Shown: positions 10,446 to 17,239, counted from the stretch's first letter. The stretch is 32,878 bases of DNA from an uncultured Eubacteriales bacterium (GCA_900317985.1 ONJD01000013.1:1-32878); one strand, 5' to 3'. A program made the numbers and translations. Notes: generated from the letters alone by a model not told the origin.

Positions 10446-11813
10446 ATGGAACAAAAGAACTATGAACTGACGACCCGCGGCAAGTACGCGGTCGGCATCG
10501 GAGCCATCCTTCTGGTGCTGCTCCTCTGCTTCGGGTTCCTCGCCTTCGGCGGCAGCGAACCGCCGGCGGACTACACCGGCATCTGGGAGACCCACGACAA
10601 ACACTGGGTCTACTACGAGAAGGGTGAGGTCGAGGACGACTACACCGGCGCCGCCGAAGGGTCTGTCAATAAACGGCAGGGGACCTATTACGTCAACAAC
10701 GGCGAGGTGGACCTCACCTATACCGGCCTCGGCGCCAGCGAAGCGGGTTGGGTCTACTTCGACAAAGGTGTCTTCGACAACACCTTCACCGGCTTTGCCC
10801 GGACCGGCAACGACTGGTACTGGGTCAAAGACGGCGTCGTCGACCGGTCCGTGACCGGCACGAAGTCCGGCACCATCGAAGGGGAGACGACCTGGTGGTA
10901 CATCGAAGACGGCCAGGCCGCGCTCGACTTTGACGGCCCCGCCAAAACGAAGTCCGGCATCTGCTACTTCAAAAACGGCAAACTCGACCAGAACTACAGC
11001 GGCATCAAGCTGATGGACGACACCTGGTACTACTTCTCCAAGGGAAGACAGGACAAGAAGTACAAAGGCATCTCCACGAACGAAGAGGGTGTCTGGTTCG
11101 TTCAGAACGGAAAGGTCGATTTCAACTACACCGGCAAGGTCACGCACCTCGGCCGGACCTACAAAGTCAAAAACGGTGTCGTCGGCAACGGCAAAGCCGT
11201 CTACCTGACCTTCGACGACGGCCCCGGTCAGTACACCGGTCAGCTGCTCGGCATCCTCGACCACCACAAGGTCAAGGCCACCTTCTTCGTCACCGGGTTC
11301 TTCAAGAGCTATCTTGACTGCCTCGAGCGGGAGGCGAGAGCCGGCCACACCATCGGCGTCCACACCTACACGCACGACTACGAGAAGATCTACAAGAGCA
11401 CCAAAGACTACTGGAAGGACTTCGAACAGATGGAGAACCTCATCCAGCAGCACACCGGAAAACGGACCAGCTATTTCCGGTTCCCGGGCGGCAGCTCGAA
11501 CGTCATCTCTGAGAAATACAGCGAAGGGATCATGACGAAGCTCGTCAAGGAAGCGGACAAGAAGGGCTACATCTACTATGACTGGAACGTCCTGTCCGGC
11601 GACTCCGGCGACACAAGGGACCCCGACAAGATCTACAAGAACATCGTGAAGGGCTGCGCGAAGCACACCCATTCCGTGGTCCTGTGCCACGACATCCACG
11701 AATTCACCGTGAACGCGATGGACAAGACCATCGCCAAACTGCTGAAGCAGGGCTACGTGCTCCTGCCGCTCGACGAGAGCACCCCGACCGTGCACCAGCA
11801 CGTGAACAACTGA
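10446..11813 (+). CDS. Membrane-anchored polysaccharide deacetylase with wall-binding-like repeats
   Basis: Protein of 455 residues with a short cytoplasmic N-terminus, a membrane anchor at about 14-35, seven to eight aromatic repeats at about 40-245, and a C-terminal NodB-type deacetylase domain. Each repeat is roughly 25-30 residues long with a pattern like Trp/Tyr-Tyr-x-x-x-Gly-x-Val-(Asp/Asn)-x-x-(Tyr/Phe)-Thr-Gly, similar to glucan/choline-binding-type repeats. The catalytic domain has all five motifs: TFDDGP at 255-260 (base and metal Asp), HTYTH at 306-310 (metal His), RFPGG at 345-349, DWN at 379-381, and LCHD with His415. It most likely deacetylates peptidoglycan or a wall glycan outside the cell. 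It lies 42 bases after aspS without an intervening terminator, so it may be read from the hisS promoter. Confidence 0.9.
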   Translation: MEQKNYELTTRGKYAVGIGAILLVLLLCFGFLAFGGSEPPADYTGIWETHDKHWVYYEKGEVEDDYTGAAEGSVNKRQGTYYVNNGEVDLTYTGLGASEAGWVYFDKGVFDNTFTGFARTGNDWYWVKDGVVDRSVTGTKSGTIEGETTWWYIEDGQAALDFDGPAKTKSGICYFKNGKLDQNYSGIKLMDDTWYYFSKGRQDKKYKGISTNEEGVWFVQNGKVDFNYTGKVTHLGRTYKVKNGVVGNGKAVYLTFDDGPGQYTGQLLGILDHHKVKATFFVTGFFKSYLDCLEREARAGHTIGVHTYTHDYEKIYKSTKDYWKDFEQMENLIQQHTGKRTSYFRFPGGSSNVISEKYSEGIMTKLVKEADKKGYIYYDWNVLSGDSGDTRDPDKIYKNIVKGCAKHTHSVVLCHDIHEFTVNAMDKTIAKLLKQGYVLLPLDESTPTVHQHVNN

Positions 11814-11854
11814 CGCACATCGCCACAAAACTGCCGAAAGGAGGGATCACCATC

Positions 11855-12736
11855 ATGTGGGAGACCATCTGGGACATCCTGCTGGACACGTTGAAAGACA
11901 CCGCAGAGATCATCCCGGTTTTGTTCCTGGCCTATCTGCTCATGGAGTTCCTCGAACGGCACATGAGCGAACGGACGACAGACCTCGTCCGGAAGTCCGG
12001 CCGGTTCGGCCCGATCATCGGGTCGGTCGTCGGCGCGTTCCCCCAGTGCGGCTTCTCGGCTGCGGCCTCGTCCCTGTACGCGGGTCGGGTCATCACGGTC
12101 GGAACGCTGATCGCCGTCTACCTGTCCACGTCGGATGAAATGCTGCCGATCCTCCTCTCGGAGCACGTGCCGGCAGCCACCATCCTCCGCATCCTCGGCC
12201 TCAAAGTCCTGGTCGGCCTCCTCGCGGGCCTCGCCGTGGACTTCGGTGCCCGCCTCACCCGGAAACGCCGCAACCAGAAGCTGCAGGACGACATGGACAT
12301 CCACCACTTCTGTGAACATGAACACGCCCATGAGGAAGAGGACGGCATCCTGGTGTCTGCCCTGAAGCACTCCCTCGTCATCCTCGCCTGGATCTTCGGC
12401 GTGAGCCTCGTGCTGAACGGGCTCATCGCCCTTGTCGGCGAAGAGAACCTCGGCGGTTTCGTCGTGAACATGCCGGTCGTCGGCGAACTGCTGGCGGGCC
12501 TCGTCGGGCTCATCCCGAACTGTGCCGCCTCGGTCGTCATCACGCAGCTGTACCTCGAAGGCGTCATCGGCGTCGGCCCCATGATGTCCGGGCTCCTCGT
12601 CGGAGCGGGCATCGGCCTCGTGGTCCTCTTCAAGTCGAACGAAGGCGTGAAGCGGAACATCTCCATCGTCGCCATCCTGTACGGCATCGGCGTCGTCGCG
12701 GGCATCCTGCTCGACCTGCTGCACGTCACGGTGTGA
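11855..12736 (+). CDS. Putative heavy-metal exporter, ten-TM family, with His-rich loop
   Basis: Polytopic membrane protein of 293 residues resembling the 'putative 10TM heavy-metal exporter' (ArsP-2-like, PF11449) family. Two homologous halves are visible, each with a conserved proline/cysteine/serine block: FPQCGFSAAASSLYAG near residue 63 and IPNCAASVVITQLYLEG near 220. Between them, at about residues 147-160, is a hydrophilic loop rich in His and Glu plus one Cys, suited to binding divalent metal. The start at 11855 is set by AAAGGAGGG at 11837-11845; upstream in-frame codons run into the preceding gene. It is the last gene before a bidirectional terminator. The transported metal (manganese has been suggested for relatives) is not evident. 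Confidence 0.8.
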   Translation: MWETIWDILLDTLKDTAEIIPVLFLAYLLMEFLERHMSERTTDLVRKSGRFGPIIGSVVGAFPQCGFSAAASSLYAGRVITVGTLIAVYLSTSDEMLPILLSEHVPAATILRILGLKVLVGLLAGLAVDFGARLTRKRRNQKLQDDMDIHHFCEHEHAHEEEDGILVSALKHSLVILAWIFGVSLVLNGLIALVGEENLGGFVVNMPVVGELLAGLVGLIPNCAASVVITQLYLEGVIGVGPMMSGLLVGAGIGLVVLFKSNEGVKRNISIVAILYGIGVVAGILLDLLHVTV

Positions 12737-12763
12737 GGCAGTCCGCACCGGGCGCTCAAAACG

Positions 12764-12802
12764 AAAAAAAGACCTCTGCGAAACGCAGAGGTCTTACTTT
12801 TT
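12764..12802. terminator. Bidirectional terminator between the metal permease and metY
   Basis: Stem AAGACCTCTGCG / CGCAGAGGTCTT with an AAA loop, A-rich on the left and T-rich on the right, between convergent genes. The same AAGACCTCTGC stem reappears at 14951. Confidence 0.9.
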
Positions 12803-12820
12803 GCTGTTTTACCGCCGGGC

Positions 12821-14092
12821 TCAGCCCTTCAGTGCCTGCTCGAGGTCTTCGATGATGTCGTCGACGTTCTCGATGCCGACGGACAGGCGGATGAGGTCCG
12901 GTCCGACGCCGGCCGCGATGAGTTCCTCATCGGTCAGCTGGCGGTGGGTGGAGGACGCCGGATGCAGGACGCAGGTGTGGGCGTCGGCCACGTGGGTGGC
13001 GATCATGCCGACCTTCAGCTTCTTCATGAAGTCTTCCGCCGCGCTGCGGCCGCCCTTGACGCCGAAGGAGATGACGCCGCAGGTGCCGTTCGGCATGTAC
13101 TTCTGAGCGAGCTCATAGTACTTGTCGCCGGGCAGGCCGGGATAGGTGACCCAGGCTACGTTCTCGTGCTGCTGCAGGAACTCGGCGACCTTCTGGGCGT
13201 TCGCGCAGTGGCGTTCCATGCGGACCGCCAGAGATTCGATGCCGAGGTTCAGGTAAAACGCGTTCTGCGGAGACTGGATGGAACCGAAGTCTCTCATGAG
13301 CTGCGCGGTGCACTTGGTGATGAACGCGCCGCCCTGGCCGAACTTCTCGGCGTAGGTGATGCCGTGGTAGGACTCGTCCGGCGTGCACAGGCCCGGGAAT
13401 TTGTCCGCGTGGGCCATCCAGTCGAAGTTGCCGGAGTCGATGATGGCGCCGCCGACCCCGACGTCATGGCCGTCCAGGTACTTGGTGGTCGAATGGGTGA
13501 CGATATCGACACCGAACTCGATGGGGCGGCAGTTGATCGGGGTGGGGAACGTATTGTCGACGATCAGCGGGACGCCGTGGGCATGAGCCGCCTTCGCGAA
13601 TTTTTCGAAATCGAGGACCGTGAGGGCCGGGTTGGCGATGGACTCACCGAAGACACACTTGGTGTTCGGCCGGAACGCCGCTTCGAGTTCCTCCTCCGTG
13701 CAATCGGGAGAGACGAACGTGAACTCGATGCCCATCTTCCGCATGGTCACGTTGAACAGGTTGAACGTGCCGCCGTAAATCGCCGAAGAGGCCACGACAT
13801 GGTCGCCGTTCTGCGCGATGTTGAAGACCGCGAAGAAGTTCGCCGCCTGACCGGAGGAGGTCAGCATGGCAGCGGTGCCGCCTTCGAGGGCGCAGAGCTT
13901 CGCCGCCACCAGATCGTTGGTGGGGTTCTGCAGACGGGTGTAGAAATAGCCGGACGCCTCGAGGTCGAAGAGCTTGCCCATGTCTTCGGACGTGTCGTAC
14001 TTGAACGTCGTGGACTGGATGATCGGGATCATGCGGGACTCGCCGTTCTTCGGTTCATAACCGGCCTGGATGCATTTGGTTTCCAATTTCAT
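12821..14092 (-). CDS. metY: O-acetylhomoserine sulfhydrylase / aminocarboxypropyltransferase
   Basis: PLP-dependent enzyme of the Cys/Met metabolism family, 423 residues, which makes homocysteine from O-acetylhomoserine and sulfide. The cofactor lysine is Lys204 in HSTTKYLDGHD; YTRLQNPTND at about 51-60 and SSGQAAN at 79-85 are phosphate/substrate-binding blocks, and VDNTFPTP at about 178-185 carries the PLP-ring Asp. The larger OAH-sulfhydrylase insertions (EFGVDIVTH, YHGITYAEKFGQGGAF) separate it from MetB/MetC. ATG at 14092 is chosen because AGGAG lies nine bases upstream; a TTG at 14101 is too close to that site. The gene is alone on its strand, preceded by a -10 box at 14147-14152 and a perfect 16-bp palindrome. 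No SAM riboswitch fits in the short leader. Confidence 0.94.
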   Translation of the reverse strand: MKLETKCIQAGYEPKNGESRMIPIIQSTTFKYDTSEDMGKLFDLEASGYFYTRLQNPTNDLVAAKLCALEGGTAAMLTSSGQAANFFAVFNIAQNGDHVVASSAIYGGTFNLFNVTMRKMGIEFTFVSPDCTEEELEAAFRPNTKCVFGESIANPALTVLDFEKFAKAAHAHGVPLIVDNTFPTPINCRPIEFGVDIVTHSTTKYLDGHDVGVGGAIIDSGNFDWMAHADKFPGLCTPDESYHGITYAEKFGQGGAFITKCTAQLMRDFGSIQSPQNAFYLNLGIESLAVRMERHCANAQKVAEFLQQHENVAWVTYPGLPGDKYYELAQKYMPNGTCGVISFGVKGGRSAAEDFMKKLKVGMIATHVADAHTCVLHPASSTHRQLTDEELIAAGVGPDLIRLSVGIENVDDIIEDLEQALKG

Positions 14093-14112
14093 GTTGGTCA
14101 ACTCCTATGTGC

Positions 14113-14128
14113 GGGCGATGCATCGCCC
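14113..14128. repeat. Perfect 16-bp palindrome in the metY leader
   Basis: GGGCGATGCATCGCCC is fully self-complementary and lies between the metY -10 box and its ribosome binding site. It could be an operator or a small RNA hairpin (with a few unpaired central bases). An 11-base part of it recurs beside the start of the epimerase-like gene at 17060-17070. Confidence 0.7.
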
Positions 14129-14146
14129 TTCAGATTACCTCTCCTA

Positions 14147-14152
14147 TTATAC
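14147..14152 (-). promoter_or_regulatory. -10 box of metY
   Basis: TATAAT on the minus strand, about 55 bases before the metY ATG. No clear -35 hexamer is present at 16-18 bases (CTTTTC/TTTTCC is the nearest), so an activator may be needed. Confidence 0.55.
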
Positions 14153-14215
14153 AGAGAACAGCGTCCCCGGAAAAGACTTTTTTATTTTAAGTCTGTTTAA
14201 GGTCACAAACTATAG

Positions 14216-14221
14216 TATAAT
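14216..14221 (+). promoter_or_regulatory. -10 box of the nitroreductase gene
   Basis: TATAAT at 14216-14221, preceded by AT-rich sequence with only a weak -35 (CTGTTT at 14193-14198). It is divergent from the metY -10 box, the two lying about 64 bases apart. Confidence 0.55.
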
Positions 14222-14230
14222 AAATGCAAA

Positions 14231-14256
14231 GGGGCACCGCGACGCCCATCGCCCCA
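14231..14256 (+). promoter_or_regulatory. GC-rich leader element (GGGGC...CCATCGCCCCA)
   Basis: In the nitroreductase leader, GGGGC at 14231-14235 can pair with GCCCC at 14251-14255. The 11-mer CCATCGCCCCA at 14246-14256 is found again in the leader of the EF-G paralogue at 17349-17359, also preceded by a G-run followed by CA. Function unknown. Confidence 0.45.
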
Positions 14257-14281
14257 ACACTACCGTAAGGGAGATATGATT

Positions 14282-14938
14282 ATGGATACTCTTCGCGCAC
14301 TCGAGCTCAGACACTCTGTCCGTTCTTATACTGACCAGCCTCTCTCGGGCGATGTACTGGCAGCGCTTCGGAAACTCGTCGCCGAAGCCAACAAAGAGGG
14401 CGGCCTCCACATCCAGCTGGTCCTCGACCGGCCAAAGGCGTTCCGCGGCCTGCTTCCGAAGATCGGCGGGTTCAAGAACACGAAAAACTACTTTGCGATG
14501 ATCGCCAAAAAGAATAAGGGCGAGGAACTCGGCTACTATGGACAAAAGATCGTCCTCGAAGCCCAGAAACTCGGCCTCAACACCTGCTGGGTCAGCGGCA
14601 CCTTCGGCAAAGACGCCGACGCCTATGACATCGACCGCGGCGAGAAGCTGTTTGCCGTCATCGCCGTCGGCTACGGTACGACCCAGGGGAACCCCCATGA
14701 GTCCAAGGCCTACAACGATGTCGTCAAAGGCAAAGACATGCCCGACTGGTTCGTTGCCGGCGCGAAGGCTGCTCTGCAGGCTCCGACCGCGATGAACCGC
14801 CAGCCGTTCACGCTGTCCCTCGAAAAGAAGGACAAAGTGGTCCTCGGCAAAGCATCCGGGATCGACAAAGGTATCATCAAGTATAACTTCGAAGTCGGTG
14901 CCGCATCCAAAGGATGCAAAAAGGTCAACTGGAAATAA
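14282..14938 (+). CDS. Nitroreductase family protein (TM1586-like)
   Basis: FMN-dependent oxidoreductase fold, 218 residues. It starts with the family signature ALELRHSVRSYTDQPL, whose Arg and Ser contact FMN phosphate, and has the later block GLNTCWVSGTFGKDAD and an APTAMNRQPF segment typical of two-lobed putative nitroreductases of the TM1586 type. The natural substrate is unknown; such enzymes reduce flavins, quinones or nitro compounds with NAD(P)H. The ATG at 14282 is eight bases after AAGGGAG at 14267-14273; the ATG at 14276 is too close. It is a single gene, divergent from metY and convergent with the GIY-YIG gene across a shared terminator. Confidence 0.88.
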   Translation: MDTLRALELRHSVRSYTDQPLSGDVLAALRKLVAEANKEGGLHIQLVLDRPKAFRGLLPKIGGFKNTKNYFAMIAKKNKGEELGYYGQKIVLEAQKLGLNTCWVSGTFGKDADAYDIDRGEKLFAVIAVGYGTTQGNPHESKAYNDVVKGKDMPDWFVAGAKAALQAPTAMNRQPFTLSLEKKDKVVLGKASGIDKGIIKYNFEVGAASKGCKKVNWK

Positions 14939-14950
14939 ACGTGATAACAG

Positions 14951-14982
14951 AAAAGACCTCTGCTTTCTGCAGAGGTCTTTTT
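14951..14982. terminator. Bidirectional terminator between nitroreductase and GIY-YIG genes
   Basis: AAAAGACCTCTGC / GCAGAGGTCTTTT with a TTTCT loop. The T-tract on the right contains the stop codon of the converging minus-strand gene. Its stem shares AAGACCTCTGC with the terminator at 12764. Confidence 0.9.
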
Positions 14983-15574
14983 ATGTTCTCCAGCGGCCGC
15001 GGTGCTTCGCGGACTGCGGCGCTTCGCGGTCGTCCTTGGCTTCCCAGTCCGTACCGCCGCCGACGGTGGCATTGTAGGACCCGGTCGCGTCGTATTCTTC
15101 GATGAGGGCCTTTTCGAGGTCGTTGAGCCCTTCCCGGTCGCAGGGGATGAGCTTGACGTAGACGAAGCGTCCCGCTTTGAGGTCGGCGTATACATCGCCC
15201 CGGCCGTACCCGGTGAAATGGTGGTGGACCCGCTCGGTGACATTCAGGGACTGACCCACGTAGACGTCGTGGTAGCGGTCGAAGTCGTCCTCTACTTCGG
15301 GCTTCACGTCGTAGAAGAGGATGACATAGCAGCCGGGGAAGACGTGGTACTTGTACCCTTCGCCGGCCTCCCGGCCGGTGCGGATCATCCAGTTCTCTTC
15401 GAACTCTTCGGCGGACAGGGGAGTCTCATCCTGCAGGATCTTCCGAATGCGCCGCTTTTTGCGCCCGGAGAGGTACCAGACGAGCACGGCGAACCCGAGG
15501 ACCAGCAGGAGGTAGAGCACCGCGTAGAACGCGCCGCCGCCCGGGGTGAAATTCAGATGGATCGTGAGGCTCAT
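14981..15574 (-). CDS. Membrane-anchored GIY-YIG domain protein
   Basis: Protein of 197 residues with one membrane segment at about 14-36, a basic stop-transfer sequence (GRKKRRIRK), a linker, and a GIY-YIG-type nuclease domain at about 80-172. The core motif reads GCY at 81-83 and YVG at 105-107; the expected catalytic Arg is probably Arg115, the metal-binding Glu is probably Glu153 in DLEKALIEEY, and the terminal Asn is Asn168 in GSYNATVGGG. Orientation places the domain in the cytoplasm if the N-terminus is outside. Known GIY-YIG proteins cut DNA in repair, restriction or homing; an anchored, stand-alone form is unusual and its role is unknown. It starts one base after the stop of the Nif11-like gene, with GGAGGAA upstream, so the two form an operon. 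Confidence 0.72.
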   Translation of the reverse strand: MSLTIHLNFTPGGGAFYAVLYLLLVLGFAVLVWYLSGRKKRRIRKILQDETPLSAEEFEENWMIRTGREAGEGYKYHVFPGCYVILFYDVKPEVEDDFDRYHDVYVGQSLNVTERVHHHFTGYGRGDVYADLKAGRFVYVKLIPCDREGLNDLEKALIEEYDATGSYNATVGGGTDWEAKDDREAPQSAKHRGRWRT

Positions 15575-15575
15575 G

Positions 15576-15881
15576 TCAGACCAGTTCCTCCAGTTCGATC
15601 ATGAACAGTTCGTAGGTGTCTTCCGACCCCTCAAGGGACGGGTGGTTCTCCCCGCCTCCGTTGATGGAGCGGGCCATGGCGGCCACTTCCTGCTCGCCGT
15701 AGTCGATGACGTCCATCGGGGACAGGGGAAAGCCCTTCTCCGTGGCGAGTTTGCAGAAGGTGGTCAGGGGATATTTCGCCTCGCGGGTGGCCAGGAGCTG
15801 CGCCTTCAGTTCCGGGTCGTTCTTCGCGGCGGCCTTCAGGCCGTCCAGCGCTTCGGGGACAGGCATGGTCGGTTGATACAT
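15576..15881 (-). CDS. Nif11-like small protein with a triple-glycine motif
   Basis: Small protein of 101 residues. Residues 10-75 resemble the Nif11 domain known from nitrogen-fixation-associated proteins and from leader peptides of some ribosomal natural products: ALDGLKAAAKNDPELKAQLL, then LATEKGFPLSPMDV. The domain ends in NGGG at 74-77, followed by an acidic 24-residue tail (ENHPSLEGSEDTYELF and onwards) without Cys and with few Ser/Thr. The ATG at 15881 follows AGGAAG by eight bases; a TTG at 15911 would add ten residues but has no such site. A strong promoter lies at 15957-15985, with a hairpin between promoter and gene. No modifying enzyme or peptidase-containing transporter lies nearby; the only partner is the GIY-YIG gene. 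Family assignment is by eye and moderate. Confidence 0.55.
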   Translation of the reverse strand: MYQPTMPVPEALDGLKAAAKNDPELKAQLLATREAKYPLTTFCKLATEKGFPLSPMDVIDYGEQEVAAMARSINGGGENHPSLEGSEDTYELFMIELEELV

Positions 15882-15910
15882 AGGGGTCACTTCCTGATGT
15901 GGTTTAAACA

Positions 15911-15947
15911 AAGAGGCACTGGTACCGAAGTGGCGCCAGTGCCTTTT
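15911..15947 (-). terminator. Terminator of the epimerase-like gene, inside the Nif11-like gene leader
   Basis: AGGCACTGG / CCAGTGCCT stem with a 13-base loop, followed on the minus strand by CTTTGTTT. It lies downstream of the promoter at 15957-15985, so transcripts starting there carry the whole hairpin. Confidence 0.7.
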
Positions 15948-15956
15948 CTGCTATTC

Positions 15957-15985
15957 AGTATAAGCCGGTAACGGCGGTTTTGCAA
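15957..15985 (-). promoter_or_regulatory. Promoter of the Nif11-like / GIY-YIG operon
   Basis: On the minus strand TTGCAA (15985-15980), a 17-base spacer and TATACT (15962-15957). It is placed between the stop of the epimerase-like gene and the terminator hairpin. Confidence 0.75.
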
Positions 15986-16009
15986 GCGCAAACACCGCAG
16001 AAGGCCAAC

Positions 16010-17059
16010 TTACATGTTGGTGGGCGTGAAGTCCTCTTCACCCTTCATCTCGAGCAGCTTCTTGCCTTCGAGGGCGACCTGGCAGGAGACCTTGATGGAG
16101 TCGGTGATGGCGGCTTCGATGTCGTCTTCGGTGACGCCGAGTTCATGATACATGAGGTCGGTGTCGAAGAACAGGCAGATGTCCATGATGAACGGGAGCT
16201 GCATGTAGTCCATACCGGAGTCGATGCCGCGTCTCTTGAAGTCGATGCCGTAGTAAGGCATGGCCATCGCCATCATCCAGGGAGCGACGGAGACGATCGG
16301 ACGGTTCTCACTCATGCCGCGTGCTCTGTAGACGATCTTCAGGAACTCTTTCCATCTCATGTTGTAGCAGGAGACGGGGTATGCGCGGGCACCCTTGGTG
16401 CGGGTGGCGGCGCCGTAGCAGGCCTCACCGACCTGACGGATGGTAAGCATGGCAGTACCACCGGCCGGATAGAAGGTCGCGGGCAGTTTGTCCATCATCT
16501 TGATCTGGTCGATGAGAACGGTCCAGACGGGACGACGGCCGGGCTGAGTGCCGAAGATGTACGGCAGCTCGAGGACAGCAACTGCGAAGTCGTCATCGGC
16601 AAACTGGAAGACATACTCTTCCTGATCGAGACGGGCGCGCATGTAGGGGTTTCTCTCGGCAAGCTTCATGTCCGGGCGGTTCTTGGTGAGCCAGGTGAAG
16701 TAGGAGCCGAAGATGACAGCGCTCTCATACTTGAGCTCTTTTGCCATGGGCATGAGTCTCTTCAGAGGAGCGATGTTGTACTTGTAGTAGTAGTCATAGA
16801 CCGGGGCCGGGAATTCGGCACGCTCGTCAACGCCGGCGGCGAAGACAAGGCAGTCGCAGTCAGACATGAGCTCACGGAGCTCTTCGTCGGTGCACTTGTT
16901 GACATCCTGGAAAATGATTTCCATGCCTTCCGGCATCGGTGCGCCTTCCGGAAGAGGCGGGAGGGCGAGGGTCTTGACCTGGACGCCGTGGGCGATGAAC
17001 TGCTCAGCAGACTTGGAACCGAGCAGGCCGGTACCGCCGATCATAAATACTTTTTTCAT
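16010..17059 (-). CDS. NAD-dependent epimerase/dehydratase-like protein
   Basis: Extended short-chain dehydrogenase type Rossmann protein, 349 residues. The dinucleotide loop GGTGLLG is at residues 8-14, followed by an acidic strand region and the CLVFAAGVDERAEFP block that matches the NNAG-like segment. A conventional catalytic YxxxK is not obvious; YYYKYN near the middle is the nearest candidate, so it may be an atypical member or a sensor. The later segments (ELPYIFGTQPGRRP, CYNMRWKEFLKI) are like sugar-nucleotide epimerases and NAD(P)H-binding reductases. ATG 17059 lies after AAAGGAG; the reading frame stays open further upstream, but those residues are not family-like. Single gene with its own promoter. 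Substrate unknown. Confidence 0.8.
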   Translation of the reverse strand: MKKVFMIGGTGLLGSKSAEQFIAHGVQVKTLALPPLPEGAPMPEGMEIIFQDVNKCTDEELRELMSDCDCLVFAAGVDERAEFPAPVYDYYYKYNIAPLKRLMPMAKELKYESAVIFGSYFTWLTKNRPDMKLAERNPYMRARLDQEEYVFQFADDDFAVAVLELPYIFGTQPGRRPVWTVLIDQIKMMDKLPATFYPAGGTAMLTIRQVGEACYGAATRTKGARAYPVSCYNMRWKEFLKIVYRARGMSENRPIVSVAPWMMAMAMPYYGIDFKRRGIDSGMDYMQLPFIMDICLFFDTDLMYHELGVTEDDIEAAITDSIKVSCQVALEGKKLLEMKGEEDFTPTNM

Positions 17060-17134
17060 GGGCGATGCATCTCCTTTTGTTTTCATTTCATCTTGCCGCG
17101 GTGAACCGCGACTCATTTGCGCAACTACTATTCT
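17060..17134 (-). promoter_or_regulatory. Leader and RBS region of the epimerase-like gene
   Basis: The ribosome binding site AAAGGAGA is followed by TGCATCGCCC directly before the ATG, which repeats part of the metY leader palindrome. The rest of the leader holds a short self-complementary CGCGGTTCACCGCG. Confidence 0.45.
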
Positions 17135-17140
17135 ATTATA
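17135..17140 (-). promoter_or_regulatory. -10 box of the epimerase-like gene
   Basis: TATAAT on the minus strand (17140-17135). A TTGACT at 17158-17153 is only 12 bases away and too close for a normal -35; TGTAAT at 17 bases is weak. The inverted repeat GACT-AA-AGTC at 17147-17156 lies in between. Confidence 0.5.
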
Positions 17141-17193
17141 GTAACAGACTAAAGTCAATTACACCTCTCGTACATCGTTTTGCGTTAATGTCG

Positions 17194-17239
17194 AGTTTTC
17201 GAAAAAGATTTTTACTAACGATAACCGGAAGTTTTCGAA
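17194..17239. repeat. Direct repeat AGTTTTCGAA upstream of the EF-G-like promoter
   Basis: The 10-mer AGTTTTCGAA occurs at 17194-17203 and 17230-17239, 36 bases apart, upstream of the -35 at 17275 and within the divergent intergenic region. It may be a regulator-binding pair. Apart from promoters, leader elements and this repeat, the 336-base gap 17060-17395 holds no gene I can support. Confidence 0.4.

Noticed and set aside
14090..14101. TTG start for metY at 14101 and TTG start for the Nif11-like gene at 15911.
   Set aside because: In both cases the ATG nine or more bases downstream has a properly spaced ribosome binding site and the TTG does not.
14093..14146. SAM riboswitch or T-box upstream of metY.
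   Set aside because: The predicted leader is about 50 bases and contains only a 16-bp palindrome; it is too short for those RNAs.
15576..15881. A ribosomal natural-product (RiPP) gene cluster around the Nif11-like protein.
   Set aside because: No lanthionine synthetase, radical SAM enzyme, cyclodehydratase or peptidase-containing exporter is adjacent, and the tail after the glycines lacks Cys and is acidic. Only the leader-like similarity remains.
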